From assembly GCA_023412695.1 (NCBI GenBank), contig JAEYNG010000455.1, forward strand, positions 1 through 10,630: a DNA stretch of 10,630 bases, read 5' to 3'. The notes beneath the pieces were generated by a model, which was not told where the DNA came from, ran no database searches, and was given only the letters and a program-made list of their open reading frames with translations. This DNA comes from Planctomycetota bacterium. Its GTDB lineage: Bacteria > Planctomycetota > Phycisphaerae > Phycisphaerales > UBA1924. Positions 1 to 9,084 of this stretch are shown here, in pieces; position 1 is the stretch's first letter; every line of letters starts with the position of its first letter. The position numbers and the translations under genes were made by a program.

Positions 1-884
1 TCCTTGGGCAGCTCGGGGTGCTGCTTCATCGCGAGCTTGGAGTAATAGTCGCAGACGGCCGCGCCCATGCCGCGGGAGCCGGAGTGCGACAGCAGCGCGA
101 GGTACTGCCCGGCGGGGAGGTTGAACCGCCAGCCGGAGCCGAAGCCGCTATCGGCCTCCGCCGCCGCATTCCCCCGGCGCGCGAGATCCTCGTCGGTGAT
201 CATCAGCACGCCGAACTCGACGAAGTGATTGCCCGATCCGCTCGTGCCGAGCTGCGCCCAGGCCCTGTCCTTGTTCTGGGCGGTGATGTTGGAGACGCGC
301 CAGTCGCTGTCGAGGACCGGGTGCTCGCGCTTGCGATGGAACGCCGCGCCGACGCCGAAACGTGTCTCCCTCTCGATCGCGCTCTCGAGCTTGGCTCGCT
401 CGTGGTCGCTCTCGAGCATCGACGGGGGCAGGTCGAGCACGCTCAATCGCATGCGGCAGGCGATGTCCACGCCGACGGCGTAGGGCACGACCGCGTTTCG
501 TGTCGCGAGCACGCCACCGATGGGCAGGCCATAGCCGACGTGGGCGTCTGGCATGAGCGCCCCGGCCGCGGCGACCGGGAGGCGGCACGCGCGGGCCATC
601 TGATTCACCGACTCGGGCTCGAGGTCGATGCCCCAGCTCTTCCACGGCGCGGGCTGATCGCGCTCGACGAAGCGCACGGGCGGCTTCTCGGCGAGCTCCG
701 CGGCGAGGCGGTCGAACACCGGGTCCTGCAGGTAGCCCGACGGGTTCTCAATCACGCCGGAAATCGCGGCACGGATGGCGTCGCGGTCGAGGCCGGACTC
801 GGCGGCGCGTGCGCACGCGCGTACAGCGAGGCGCAGGGCTTCGCCGCCAGGGATTCCGAGGTTGGCCAGTTCGCGCGCCTTCAT
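1..884 (-). CDS. rtcB: RtcB-family RNA ligase, 3' end cut off by window edge
   Basis: The protein is a GTP-dependent RNA ligase that joins 2',3'-cyclic phosphate (or 3'-phosphate) ends to 5'-OH ends in RNA repair or tRNA splicing. The first 294 residues are visible and the frame stays open to base 1. Family landmarks are MPDAHVGYG (from residue 111), GVDIAC (138-143), GSGNHF (H220) and HSGSRG (H267). D140, C143, H220 and H267 match the manganese ligands known in RtcB. The histidine that becomes guanylylated lies in the missing C-terminal part. The ATG at 884 is supported by GGAG (895-892) seven bases upstream. The opening MKARELANLGIP resembles one branch of bacterial RtcB rather than the short E. 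coli N-terminus. It starts 50 bp after the rpoD stop on the same strand, so cotranscription is likely. A weak 6-bp hairpin (900-905 with 925-930) lies in that gap. The family call is very secure; the substrate is not known. Confidence 0.95.
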   Translation of the reverse strand, partial: MKARELANLGIPGGEALRLAVRACARAAESGLDRDAIRAAISGVIENPSGYLQDPVFDRLAAELAEKPPVRFVERDQPAPWKSWGIDLEPESVNQMARACRLPVAAAGALMPDAHVGYGLPIGGVLATRNAVVPYAVGVDIACRMRLSVLDLPPSMLESDHERAKLESAIERETRFGVGAAFHRKREHPVLDSDWRVSNITAQNKDRAWAQLGTSGSGNHFVEFGVLMITDEDLARRGNAAAEADSGFGSGWRFNLPAGQYLALLSHSGSRGMGAAVCDYYSKLAMKQHPELPK

Positions 885-934
885 CGTCGATCTCCACGAG
901 GACGATCGACGTTAGGCGGGCGGGTCGTCCGGCG

Positions 935-2851
<1,917 letters not shown>

Positions 2852-2876
2852 CCTGATCCCATTGTGTACGAATCTT

Positions 2877-2901
2877 CGCGGGACACCATGACTGTCCCGC
2901 G
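2877..2901. repeat. Perfect 9-bp inverted repeat in the dnaG-rpoD gap
   Basis: The arms CGCGGGACA (2877-2885) and TGTCCCGCG (2893-2901) are perfect reverse complements around a 7-base centre. In the rpoD direction the repeat lies 26 bases upstream of the start codon and begins at the last base of the candidate -10 box, so it would span the transcription start. No T-run follows on the minus strand, so it does not look like an intrinsic terminator for dnaG. It could be a repressor operator or a hairpin near the 5' end of the rpoD message. Confidence 0.6.
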
Positions 2902-2928
2902 TTGTATGAAGCTAAATCACGAATCCAA
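2901..2928 (-). promoter_or_regulatory. Candidate internal promoter for rpoD
   Basis: Read on the minus strand, TTGGAT (2928-2923) and TACAAC (2906-2901) are separated by 16 bases and lie about 50 bases before the rpoD start. They match the sigma-70 consensus at 3/6 and 4/6 positions. The stretch is visibly AT-richer than the flanking genes. This is pattern matching only. An internal promoter is plausible because rpoD usually has promoters besides that of the dnaG operon. Confidence 0.35.
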
Positions 2929-2979
2929 CTCTGCAACCAGTTTCAAAACTCTTCTGACCGAGGCCCGAACCAGTGCCGT

Positions 2980-4854
2980 TCAACCCGACGGCCGCGGCAG
3001 ACGGGTCGTGTCGTGCCCCAGTGTTGCACGCAACTCACGCTGACGCAGGACCGCCTGAATCCAGTCATCGTTTCCACTTTCTGTGTGGGCGGTGGGCGAG
3101 GTGCGCACCGTCCGCTGCAGCAATACCTCGCGCACGCGTTCGGCGAAGTGCTGCACCAGCCGCTCCGCGCTGCCCTCGGTGATGCGGTCGATCTCGGCGG
3201 CGAGCTGCGTGGCGTAGCGCTGGGCTTTGGCGTCTTCGAGCGTCGCGAGCACCGCGTTGAGCGTCGCCGGCTCCTCGTTGAGCCGGAGGTCGGCCATGGC
3301 CTCGGCCACGATCCGCGGGTGCGAACGCTCCTCGAACGACATCGGCGCGACGCACTCCCACTCCTCATCCTTCAGCCGCAGCCAGAGCGTGTGGTCGCAT
3401 AGCAGACAGCCCAGCAGGTGCTCCTGCGCACTCATGCGCAGGACCTGCGGGCGCTGAGCTCCGGGTGCTTCATCGGAGGCCGCGGGCCTGCCGCGATGGC
3501 GTGCGACCTTCTGGGCGAGCGTCGTCGAGATCGTGGCCCAGTCCACTCCCGCGACCTGCGCGATGCGTTTGACGATCAGCTGGTACCGCACGGGCTCGAC
3601 ACTGGCGAGGCCGAGCATGACCAGTCGCGTGGTGAACTCGTCAACCAGTCGCGACCGGGCAGCGAGGCCCTGCCCATCGACGGCGCGGCGCATGCGGGCG
3701 AAGAGCAGGTCCAGCGGGTCGACGGCGGCGGCGAAGACCCGCTCGAGCACCTCGCGTCCGCCGTCACGCTTGAGCAGCTCGTCCGGGTCCTTCGCGTCCG
3801 TGTGGGGCTTGAGGGTGGCGATCTTCACGTCGATCGGCTCGGCGAAGAAGACCTCGACGGCTCGCTCGGCGGCCTTCATCCCGGCCTCGTCACCGTCGAA
3901 CAGGAGGATGACCGTGTCGCACAGGCGGCGGAGCACGCGGGCGTTGCCGGGCGTGAGCGCGGTGCCAAGGGTCGCGACCGCGTTGCGAACGCCGGCCTGA
4001 TGGCAGGCGATCGCGTCGGTGTACCCCTCCACCACCACCGCGACCCGGCTCGTGCGGATGGCCTGCGCCGCCTGATGCAAGGCGTAGAGCGTTGTGCTCT
4101 TGTCGAAGATGGGCGACTCGGCGGAGTTGAGGTATTTGGGATCGTCGTCATCGTTCAACCGCCGCGCACCGAAGCCGACGACGCGGCCGATCTGGTCGTG
4201 GATCGGGAACATCAGCCGGTTGCGGAAGGCGTCGTAGAAGCCGCCGCCGTCGCGGACCTTGAAGAGGCCCGCGGCACGGAACGCCGCGGAGTCGAGGCCC
4301 TTGCGCTGCACCGTCTGCACCAGCCCGTCCCAGCGGTCCGGCGAGGCGCCAAGGCCGAAGAGCTCGACCATCTCGGGGGAGATGCCGCGCTTCTCGATCA
4401 TCTCGCGAGCCGCGCGGCCGTGCTCCTCATTGCGCAGGATCGCTTGGAAGAAGTCGCACGCGGCCTGGTTGGCGCCGAGCATCGCCGAGCGCGTGTTGCC
4501 GCCGCTATCGGTTTCGGTTGATGCCGCGCCGTGCGCGGGCCGCCAGGGCGTGAGCTTGATGCCCGCGCGGTCGGCCAGGTGCTGGAGCGCTTCGCGGAAG
4601 GACATCTTGTGATAGTCCATCACGAAGCGGAGCGCATCGCCGCCCGCGCCGCAGGAGAAGCAGTGGTAGATCTGCTTGTGCGGGACGACGGTCATCGACG
4701 GCTTGTGGTCGTTGTGGAACGGGCAGAGCCCGACGAACTCGCGGCCCTTGCTCCTGAGCGCGAGCTGCTCGCCGATCAAACGAACAATGTCCGTGGCCTC
4801 GAGGACCCGGCGCTTGTCGTCGTTGGAGTTGATCGAACGTGGGAAGGTTGACAT
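2980..4854 (-). CDS. dnaG: DNA primase DnaG
   Basis: DnaG makes the short RNA primers that start leading- and lagging-strand DNA synthesis at the replication fork, working with the replicative helicase. Using the ATG at 4854 it has 624 residues, close to the usual length. The N-terminal CHC2 zinc finger has C44, H47, C65 and C68 (CPFH and YHCFSC). The polymerase core includes FRNRLMFPIHD (210-220) and KYLNSAESPIFDK (240-252). The TOPRIM metal site is seen as EGYTD (E276) and FDGDEAG (D320, D322). The less conserved part from about 470 onward is probably the helicase-binding domain. In-frame starts further upstream exist (GTG 4935, ATG 4923). I prefer 4854 because the residues before the zinc finger then fit the family length; no clear ribosome binding site decides it. 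It is first in the minus-strand run dnaG-rpoD-rtcB and diverges from the acylphosphatase gene. Confidence 0.97.
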   Translation of the reverse strand: MSTFPRSINSNDDKRRVLEATDIVRLIGEQLALRSKGREFVGLCPFHNDHKPSMTVVPHKQIYHCFSCGAGGDALRFVMDYHKMSFREALQHLADRAGIKLTPWRPAHGAASTETDSGGNTRSAMLGANQAACDFFQAILRNEEHGRAAREMIEKRGISPEMVELFGLGASPDRWDGLVQTVQRKGLDSAAFRAAGLFKVRDGGGFYDAFRNRLMFPIHDQIGRVVGFGARRLNDDDDPKYLNSAESPIFDKSTTLYALHQAAQAIRTSRVAVVVEGYTDAIACHQAGVRNAVATLGTALTPGNARVLRRLCDTVILLFDGDEAGMKAAERAVEVFFAEPIDVKIATLKPHTDAKDPDELLKRDGGREVLERVFAAAVDPLDLLFARMRRAVDGQGLAARSRLVDEFTTRLVMLGLASVEPVRYQLIVKRIAQVAGVDWATISTTLAQKVARHRGRPAASDEAPGAQRPQVLRMSAQEHLLGCLLCDHTLWLRLKDEEWECVAPMSFEERSHPRIVAEAMADLRLNEEPATLNAVLATLEDAKAQRYATQLAAEIDRITEGSAERLVQHFAERVREVLLQRTVRTSPTAHTESGNDDWIQAVLRQRELRATLGHDTTRLPRPSG

Positions 4855-5251
4855 GCTCAACGAACCAAGCACTTCGCTACACGCTGACGGCGACACAACA
4901 CGGTGCGGACCACCAGCCCCCATCGAGCAACACACACTGTCCGAAGTTGCTTGGGTCTCACGATCACCGGCTCAAGATCCAAATCCGCGGCGCTGACGCC
5001 GACACCACTCCGAAACTCGTCGTGAGATCGGAGCCGAGCGGGTGTCGCGAGTCGGTCGCCCGGAGAGTGTGATCCCGTTGATGGTCGGCGCTGCGGCCGT
5101 ATCTGGCCCGATGGATCCTGGGTTGGGCGACCTTCCCAGACTACAAAAAGGTAGCACGGCCGACGCAGTGGTCAACGCCGCCCAGCAAACTCCCGCACGT
5201 CGACCCATCTTCTCACGCAACGTCCGAAAGCTTCGTCCCCTATCGTTGGCG
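4855..5251. other. 397-bp divergent intergenic region between dnaG and acyP
   Basis: This gap must hold the promoters for both divergent transcription units, but I see no convincing -35/-10 pair on either strand. The most AT-rich spot is CTACAAAAAG at 5141-5150. A nested inverted repeat is present: CGACACC (5000-5006) with GGTGTCG (5041-5047), enclosing CTCCGA (5008-5013) with TCGGAG (5028-5033). Open frames run into the gap from both sides (from GTG 4935 for dnaG and from 5042 for acyP). The added residues resemble nothing in either family, so I treat them as non-coding. Confidence 0.5.
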
Positions 5252-5518
5252 ATGCGTCTGCAGGTCCAGTTCCGCGGCCGGGTCCAGGGCGTCGGCTTCC
5301 GCGCCACCGCCATCGACTGCGCGCGTGGGCTCGAGCTGACCGGCTTTGTCCAGAACCAGGCGGACGGCTCGGTCCTGCTCGAGGCGCAAGGCTCTAAGGC
5401 GGAAATCGATCGCCTGGTCGAGGAGCTCAACCATCGCATGGGACACCGCATCTCCCGCGTGGAGCAGATCGAGATCCCGGACCTGCCGGACGATGCGCCG
5501 TTCACCATCCGCCAATGA
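5252..5518 (+). CDS. acyP: Acylphosphatase
   Basis: This small cytosolic enzyme of 88 residues hydrolyses acyl phosphates such as acetyl phosphate or 1,3-bisphosphoglycerate to carboxylate and phosphate. The family signature GRVQGVGFR is at residues 9-17, with R17 as the phosphate-binding arginine. GFVQNQADGSV at 31-41 supplies N35, the catalytic asparagine. Both active-site residues are thus present, and the length is typical. The start at 5252 puts the first beta strand (MRLQVQFRG) right at the N-terminus, as in the family. The frame is open for 70 more codons upstream, but those residues have no family counterpart. There is no evident Shine-Dalgarno sequence. The HAD phosphatase gene follows after 33 bp, so the two may share a transcript. 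The family is secure; the cellular role of bacterial acylphosphatases is poorly defined. Confidence 0.95.
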   Translation: MRLQVQFRGRVQGVGFRATAIDCARGLELTGFVQNQADGSVLLEAQGSKAEIDRLVEELNHRMGHRISRVEQIEIPDLPDDAPFTIRQ

Positions 5519-5551
5519 GTCTTCTCCCGCGGCTCCTCCTGAATACCCCGA

Positions 5552-6253
5552 ATGCACCTGATCCTGTTCGACATCGACGCGACGCTTATCTCGACCAGCG
5601 GCGTTGGCATCCGGGCGATGGAGGAGGGCGGGCGAGAGGTCTTCGGCCCAGGGTTCAACTCGCGATCGGTCGAGTATGCCGGACGGCTCGACCCGCTCAT
5701 CATCCGCGACCTGCTCGTGGCCAACGGCCTTGAGCCGAACGCCGTCAACGCCGCGATGCTGCGCGACGCGTACCGCCGGCACCTGGCGCTGAAGTTGCCG
5801 CAGACACCGACTGCCCGCGCGCTGCCCGGCGTCGCAGAGCTGATCGACTCAATCGAGACCCGCGGGAATGCGGCCCTCGGCCTGCTCACGGGCAACTTCA
5901 AGGACACCGGCTGCCTCAAGCTCCGCGCGTGCGGGATCGACCCGGACCGGTTCCCGATCTCGGCGTGGGGCGACGAGTCGCCGCATGACCCGCCCGACCG
6001 CTGCCACCTGCCGCCGGTCGCGCTTGCACGCTATCGGGAGCGTTTCGGACGCGAAGCCTCGACGCGGCACGCGGCGATTATCGGCGACACGCCGCACGAC
6101 ATTCGCTGCGCGCAAGCGAACGGTCTGCGCTCGCTCGGCGTGGCGACCGGGATGTACTCGGCCGAGCAACTGCGGCAGGCAGGAGCCGATTGCGTGGTGA
6201 GCGACCTGTCGCACACCGCGGGCCTGCTTGATTGGCTGCTGAGCGACGCTTGA
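5552..6253 (+). CDS. HAD-superfamily phosphatase-like hydrolase
   Basis: This 233-residue protein has the haloacid dehalogenase fold, probably a phosphoglycolate-phosphatase-like or nucleotidase-like enzyme with an alpha-helical cap. Motif I is DIDATL, with nucleophile D7 and acid/base D9; the usual glycine of DxDGT is alanine here. Motif II is LLTGN with T113. Motif IV is IGDTPHD with D179 and D183 for magnesium. The cap lies at about 15-90. The motif III lysine is not at its expected place: the segment CHLPPVALAR (151-160) occupies that region and only arginines (R150, R160) are near. The start ATG at 5552 places motif I a few residues in, as usual, though no good ribosome binding site precedes it. 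It lies 33 bp after acyP and is followed by a terminator-like hairpin, so it probably ends that unit. The substrate cannot be predicted. Activity is likely but not certain given the altered motifs. Confidence 0.88.
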   Translation: MHLILFDIDATLISTSGVGIRAMEEGGREVFGPGFNSRSVEYAGRLDPLIIRDLLVANGLEPNAVNAAMLRDAYRRHLALKLPQTPTARALPGVAELIDSIETRGNAALGLLTGNFKDTGCLKLRACGIDPDRFPISAWGDESPHDPPDRCHLPPVALARYRERFGREASTRHAAIIGDTPHDIRCAQANGLRSLGVATGMYSAEQLRQAGADCVVSDLSHTAGLLDWLLSDA

Positions 6254-6256
6254 ACC

Positions 6257-6287
6257 GGGCGTTGGCCGCCGCGGCCGCCCTGCTTTT
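6257..6287 (+). terminator. Probable intrinsic terminator after the HAD gene
   Basis: Starting 4 bases after the stop codon, GGGC (6257-6260) pairs with GCCC (6277-6280) and GGCCG (6264-6268) pairs with CGGCC (6272-6276). This leaves a 3-base bulge and a 3-base loop. TGCTTTT (6281-6287) follows the 9-bp GC-only stem. The T-run is short, so termination may be partial. Confidence 0.6.
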
Positions 6288-6342
6288 CAGGTCGAGAATG
6301 CGTGCAGCTGGCTGTTTCTGCAGCCGCCGCGTCTATCCAACC

Positions 6343-6348
6343 TATACT
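6343..6348 (+). promoter_or_regulatory. Possible -10 element upstream of the desaturase
   Basis: TATACT matches the sigma-70 -10 consensus at 5 of 6 positions within the 231-bp gap before the desaturase, in a locally AT-rich stretch. No acceptable -35 hexamer lies 16-18 bases upstream, and a short stem (GGCTG 6310-6314 with CAGCC 6321-6325) occupies that place. A start here would give a leader of about 130 bases. Confidence 0.25.
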
Positions 6349-6484
6349 TATCCATCGCGATCGCTCTTGGACCTGTCGCAGCCCTCGTCCAAACGGCCCT
6401 CGCGCTCGTCCATGATGGCCGCCGGCGGGTTGCCGCCGAGACCGACGAGCGACGACCATTCCCCGGGCTGTACGCAGGGACAAA

Positions 6485-7549
6485 ATGCAGAACGAGCACG
6501 CCGCTCGCCTCGAAACCGCCGTTTCACTTCCTTCGAGCGAGATTTCCCAGTTGGCTGGCTCCGAATCGGCAATCAGCCGGGCGGACCGGCGCCTCCGCAT
6601 CATCAACCTCGGCGCAGTGCTCATCCCGCTCGCGGGGCTGACTATCGCGATGGTCCTGCTGTGGGGCGTCGCGTTCAGCTGGGTCTACCTGATGCTCATG
6701 GGGGCGTTCTCGCTCATCAGCGGGTTCGGCATCACCGTCGGCTATCACCGCCTGTGCACGCACAAGTCGTTCTCGACGCCCGCTTGGCTCCGCTACGCCT
6801 TCGCCGCCGCGGGGTCGATGGCCGTGCAGGGCCCGGTCATCGAGTGGTGCGGCGCACACCGCCGCCACCACCAACACTCGGACACCGAGGGCGACCCGCA
6901 CTCGCCGCACATGGGCCCGGACGGCTCCTGGGGCGAAGGGTTCTTCGCCACGCTGCGCGGGGCGTACCACGCCCACGTGGGCTGGCTCTTCGCCGGTCAT
7001 CAGCGGGGGCTGGGGCGATACACCAAGGACCTGCGCGAGGACCGCGCGATCGTCGCCGCGAACCGGCAGTTCCTCGCGTGGGTGCTCGCCGGGCTGGTCC
7101 TTCCGGCCGTGCTCGGCGGCGTGCTCACGCTCTCATGGACGGGCGTCCTGCTCGGTTTCATCTGGGGCGGGCTGGTCCGCGTGCTGGTGATCCACCACAT
7201 CACATGGAGCGTGAACTCGATCTGCCACCTCTGGGGCATGCGGCCGTTCCGATCGAGCGATGAGAGCCGCAACAACCCGATCGTCGGGATCCTCGCGCTG
7301 GGCGAGGGCTGGCACAACAACCACCACGCCTTCCCGACCAGCGCACGCCACGGCCTTCGGTGGTGGGAGCTGGACCTGAGCTACCTGCTCATCCGCGTGC
7401 TCGCGCTATTCCGTCTCGCGACCAACATCCGCCGGCCCGACGCCGAGCGGATGAGGGCGAAGCGGGCCCGCCGCGCAGTCACGGTGAATGAAGAATCACT
7501 CTCGGCGGCTTCACCTTCGGGCGCTCTTGTCGCTTCGCCGAAGGACTGA
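6485..7549 (+). CDS. Membrane fatty-acid (acyl-CoA/acyl-lipid delta-9 type) desaturase
   Basis: This 354-residue integral membrane di-iron enzyme introduces a cis double bond into a saturated acyl chain, adjusting membrane fluidity. The three histidine boxes that bind the iron pair are all visible: HRLCTH (H88-H93), HRRHH (H125-H129) and HNNHH (H277-H281). The conserved NSICH (H248) after HHITW lies between the second and third. Hydrophobic spans at about 39-60, 64-82, 195-216 and 218-238 give the expected two pairs of membrane helices. The order and spacing match the stearoyl-CoA/DesC-type family. The first 35 residues and the last 40 are polar and probably cytoplasmic. No cytochrome b5 domain is fused, so electrons must come from a separate donor not seen here. 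The ATG at 6485 is preceded by only a weak GGGA. It appears to stand alone, between a terminator-like hairpin and a 72-bp gap to the next gene. Position specificity and CoA versus lipid-linked substrate are not readable. Confidence 0.93.
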   Translation: MQNEHAARLETAVSLPSSEISQLAGSESAISRADRRLRIINLGAVLIPLAGLTIAMVLLWGVAFSWVYLMLMGAFSLISGFGITVGYHRLCTHKSFSTPAWLRYAFAAAGSMAVQGPVIEWCGAHRRHHQHSDTEGDPHSPHMGPDGSWGEGFFATLRGAYHAHVGWLFAGHQRGLGRYTKDLREDRAIVAANRQFLAWVLAGLVLPAVLGGVLTLSWTGVLLGFIWGGLVRVLVIHHITWSVNSICHLWGMRPFRSSDESRNNPIVGILALGEGWHNNHHAFPTSARHGLRWWELDLSYLLIRVLALFRLATNIRRPDAERMRAKRARRAVTVNEESLSAASPSGALVASPKD

Positions 7550-7585
7550 GAGTCGCGCGTTTCCATAGCCTGACACACGTACACT

Positions 7586-7607
7586 TCGCGCGGCCCTGCC
7601 GCCGCGA
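7586..7607 (+). other. Hairpin abutting the ribosome binding site of the next gene
   Basis: TCGCG (7586-7590) pairs with CGCGA (7603-7607), and CGGC (7591-7594) pairs with GCCG (7598-7601), around a CCT loop with one bulged C (7602). The 3' arm shares two bases with the Shine-Dalgarno sequence GAGGAG (7606-7611), which lies 10 bases before the ATG at 7622. No T-run follows, so it is not a standard terminator for the desaturase. It could limit ribosome access or protect the end of the upstream message. Confidence 0.45.
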
Positions 7608-7621
7608 GGAGACGCCAGGTC

Positions 7622-8458
7622 ATGCCGATCCGTTTCGCCTCAATCTGCTCCGCCTACTACGTCAATCTTCGGATCAACCTGAAGATGGACCTGCCGACGA
7701 AGCGTGAGACGGTGCTCGGCCTGTTCGACCGTCTGCGTCGGCAGCGCCCGAATCTCTCGCAGTTCCGCCGCTACCAGAACGAGCTCGCCCTTGAGTCCGA
7801 CTCGTCGCCGAGCGACGAGATCGAGGCCGCAGCGTGGCAGGAGTGGGTCGCCGTCCGCCGGACGAGCGTGAGGGCGGGGAGCGTCTGCCCGAAGGAATGG
7901 GACGACGCGTACTCGCTCCACCGGTCGGTGGTCGAGTCCGCCCCCTACTACCTCGACATCAGCGCTCTCGACATCGAAAGCATCGAGGTCCTGCTCGGCT
8001 TTGACCTCTCCGCCTCCGGCAATCATGACGCGATCGTCTGCAACGCCCTGCTTGCGGGGACGCCGATGGCTCAGCTCGCCAGCGGCGTTGCGTCCAAGGC
8101 CTCGGGCGGGCAGAGCTCGCAACCGATGGTCTTCCGCCCTGTGGACTGTCAGCCGATCTTCGGCGTAGCGCTCAACGACACCAACGACCTGCAGGCGCAC
8201 ATCGAGGTGAAGACGCGCTCGGCCCGGCGCCCCGGCGCATCCGGCGGCGGCGACAACGAGTCGCCATCCCGCGGCCGCGAAGAGCCCATCAGCCTGTACC
8301 GCATTGTCAGGCGCTTCGGGCCGTTCTCCGATGTCGCCGCGCTGCCGGCGATCCTGACCGAGCTGCGCACGGCCGGGCACGACCTGCTCGACTCGTACGT
8401 CGAGCCGAAGATCCTCGCGCCGATCCGCGACGAGATCGTCGCTGGAGGCTGGTCCTGA
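7622..8458 (+). CDS. Conserved-looking hypothetical protein, planctomycete type
   Basis: I cannot assign a function to this 278-residue protein. It appears soluble: there is no signal peptide and no membrane span. Residues 23-60 (MDLPTKRETVLGLFDRLRRQ onward) look helical and are rich in arginine. A middle section at about 100-150 (APYYLDISALDIESIEVLLGFDL, then GNHDAIV) resembles a compact alpha/beta unit. Residues 152-170 and 200-222 are low-complexity linkers. The last 55 residues (ISLYRIVRRFGPFSD onward) look folded again. I have the impression of a conserved planctomycete hypothetical family, but cannot verify it. The ATG at 7622 is well supported by GAGGAG 10 bases upstream; M22 (7685) is an alternative. 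Its stop overlaps the start of the next gene as TGATG, implying translational coupling and a shared role with that membrane protein. Confidence 0.82.
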   Translation: MPIRFASICSAYYVNLRINLKMDLPTKRETVLGLFDRLRRQRPNLSQFRRYQNELALESDSSPSDEIEAAAWQEWVAVRRTSVRAGSVCPKEWDDAYSLHRSVVESAPYYLDISALDIESIEVLLGFDLSASGNHDAIVCNALLAGTPMAQLASGVASKASGGQSSQPMVFRPVDCQPIFGVALNDTNDLQAHIEVKTRSARRPGASGGGDNESPSRGREEPISLYRIVRRFGPFSDVAALPAILTELRTAGHDLLDSYVEPKILAPIRDEIVAGGWS

Positions 8459-8928
8459 TGCTCCTGCAGACCGCACCCGGCGCGACGGGGGCCGGGGCGG
8501 GCGGTGCATCAACGTCCGTGGACGTGCTGCTCTGGGTCGGCGCGCTCATCGTCGCCGTGCTGATCCTCGGGATCCTCATCCTCCTGATGCGCAAGCGGCT
8601 GTTCGTGCAGGCGGGCGAGGATGCGGGCGGGATGCTGGACCAACTCCGCGCCTTGCACCGCGCAGGCAACCTCTCGACCGAGGAGTACGACGCCGCGAGG
8701 AAGGCGCTGACGACACGGGTCGCCGCGAAGATGGGCAAGCCCGTCGCCGCGGACGCCGGCGAGCAGGAGCGACCCGCGCCGACACCGCGCTCGGCGCAAC
8801 AGCAAGCCGCGGGCGAGCTCCGCGCCAGGCCAGGATTCGACCTCACAGGCGCGCCGCTGCCATCGCCGCGCGACGACCAACCGCCCGCGGCGGGCGGGAA
8901 GTACGACCGTCAACCGCCGCGCGCGTGA
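8458..8928 (+). CDS. Single-pass membrane protein with SHOCT-like motif
   Basis: This 156-residue protein has a short glycine- and alanine-rich N-terminus, then one clear membrane helix at about 21-44 (VDVLLWVGALIVAVLILGIL), ended by the basic RKR at 45-47. Residues 56-85 include MLDQLRALHRAGNLSTEEYDA, which has the pattern of the SHOCT (short C-terminal) domain: a leucine-rich helix, a turn with G-x-L-[ST]-x-E-E-[FY], and a second helix. SHOCT motifs often occur at protein ends and are thought to mediate oligomerisation. Here the motif is internal, followed by about 70 proline-, glutamine- and arginine-rich residues that look disordered. The basic flank suggests the C-terminal part is cytoplasmic. 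The ATG overlaps the previous stop (TGATG), so the pair is very likely co-translated and may bring the upstream soluble protein to the membrane. No enzymatic motif is present. Confidence 0.82.
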   Translation: MLLQTAPGATGAGAGGASTSVDVLLWVGALIVAVLILGILILLMRKRLFVQAGEDAGGMLDQLRALHRAGNLSTEEYDAARKALTTRVAAKMGKPVAADAGEQERPAPTPRSAQQQAAGELRARPGFDLTGAPLPSPRDDQPPAAGGKYDRQPPRA

Positions 8929-9054
8929 CGGCGCGTTAAGTGATCCCACGAATATGGGGTGTCATGCCTGTGACGCGCGCGGATTCAAAATCATCCCGCG
9001 AAACCTGCGCTGTGTGCATCGAAATTCACCCGCTTTGACGTACTATCCTCGTCA

Positions 9055-9084
9055 TTGACGCCCACGCAGCGCCCCGCGTTTAAG
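9055..9084 (+). promoter_or_regulatory. Candidate clpX promoter
   Basis: TTGACG (9055-9060, 5 of 6 to the -35 consensus) and TTTAAG (9079-9084, 4 of 6 to the -10) are separated by 18 bases. A second TTGACG at 9035-9040 lies exactly 20 bases upstream. Transcription would start near 9091, giving a leader of roughly 120 bases before the chosen clpX start. No other part of the 284-bp gap 8929-9212 looks more promoter-like. Confidence 0.45.

Noticed and set aside
2877..2901. Intrinsic terminator for dnaG
   Set aside because: The stem is strong, but no T-run follows on the minus strand, so a regulatory hairpin or operator is the better reading.
3418..4521. 367-codon plus-strand open frame opposite dnaG
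   Set aside because: Antisense shadow of the DnaG core; composition is biased and no domain is visible.
5042..5251. Possible 70-residue N-terminal extension of acylphosphatase
   Set aside because: The frame is open, but the residues match nothing in the family. The usual first beta strand begins exactly at the ATG at 5252.
8964..9038. 24-codon open frame (starting MPVTRADSKS, with a CAVC motif) between the SHOCT gene and clpX
   Set aside because: A GGGG four bases before its ATG is poorly spaced, and it ends inside a promoter-like TTGACG. Too short to support without conservation or expression data.
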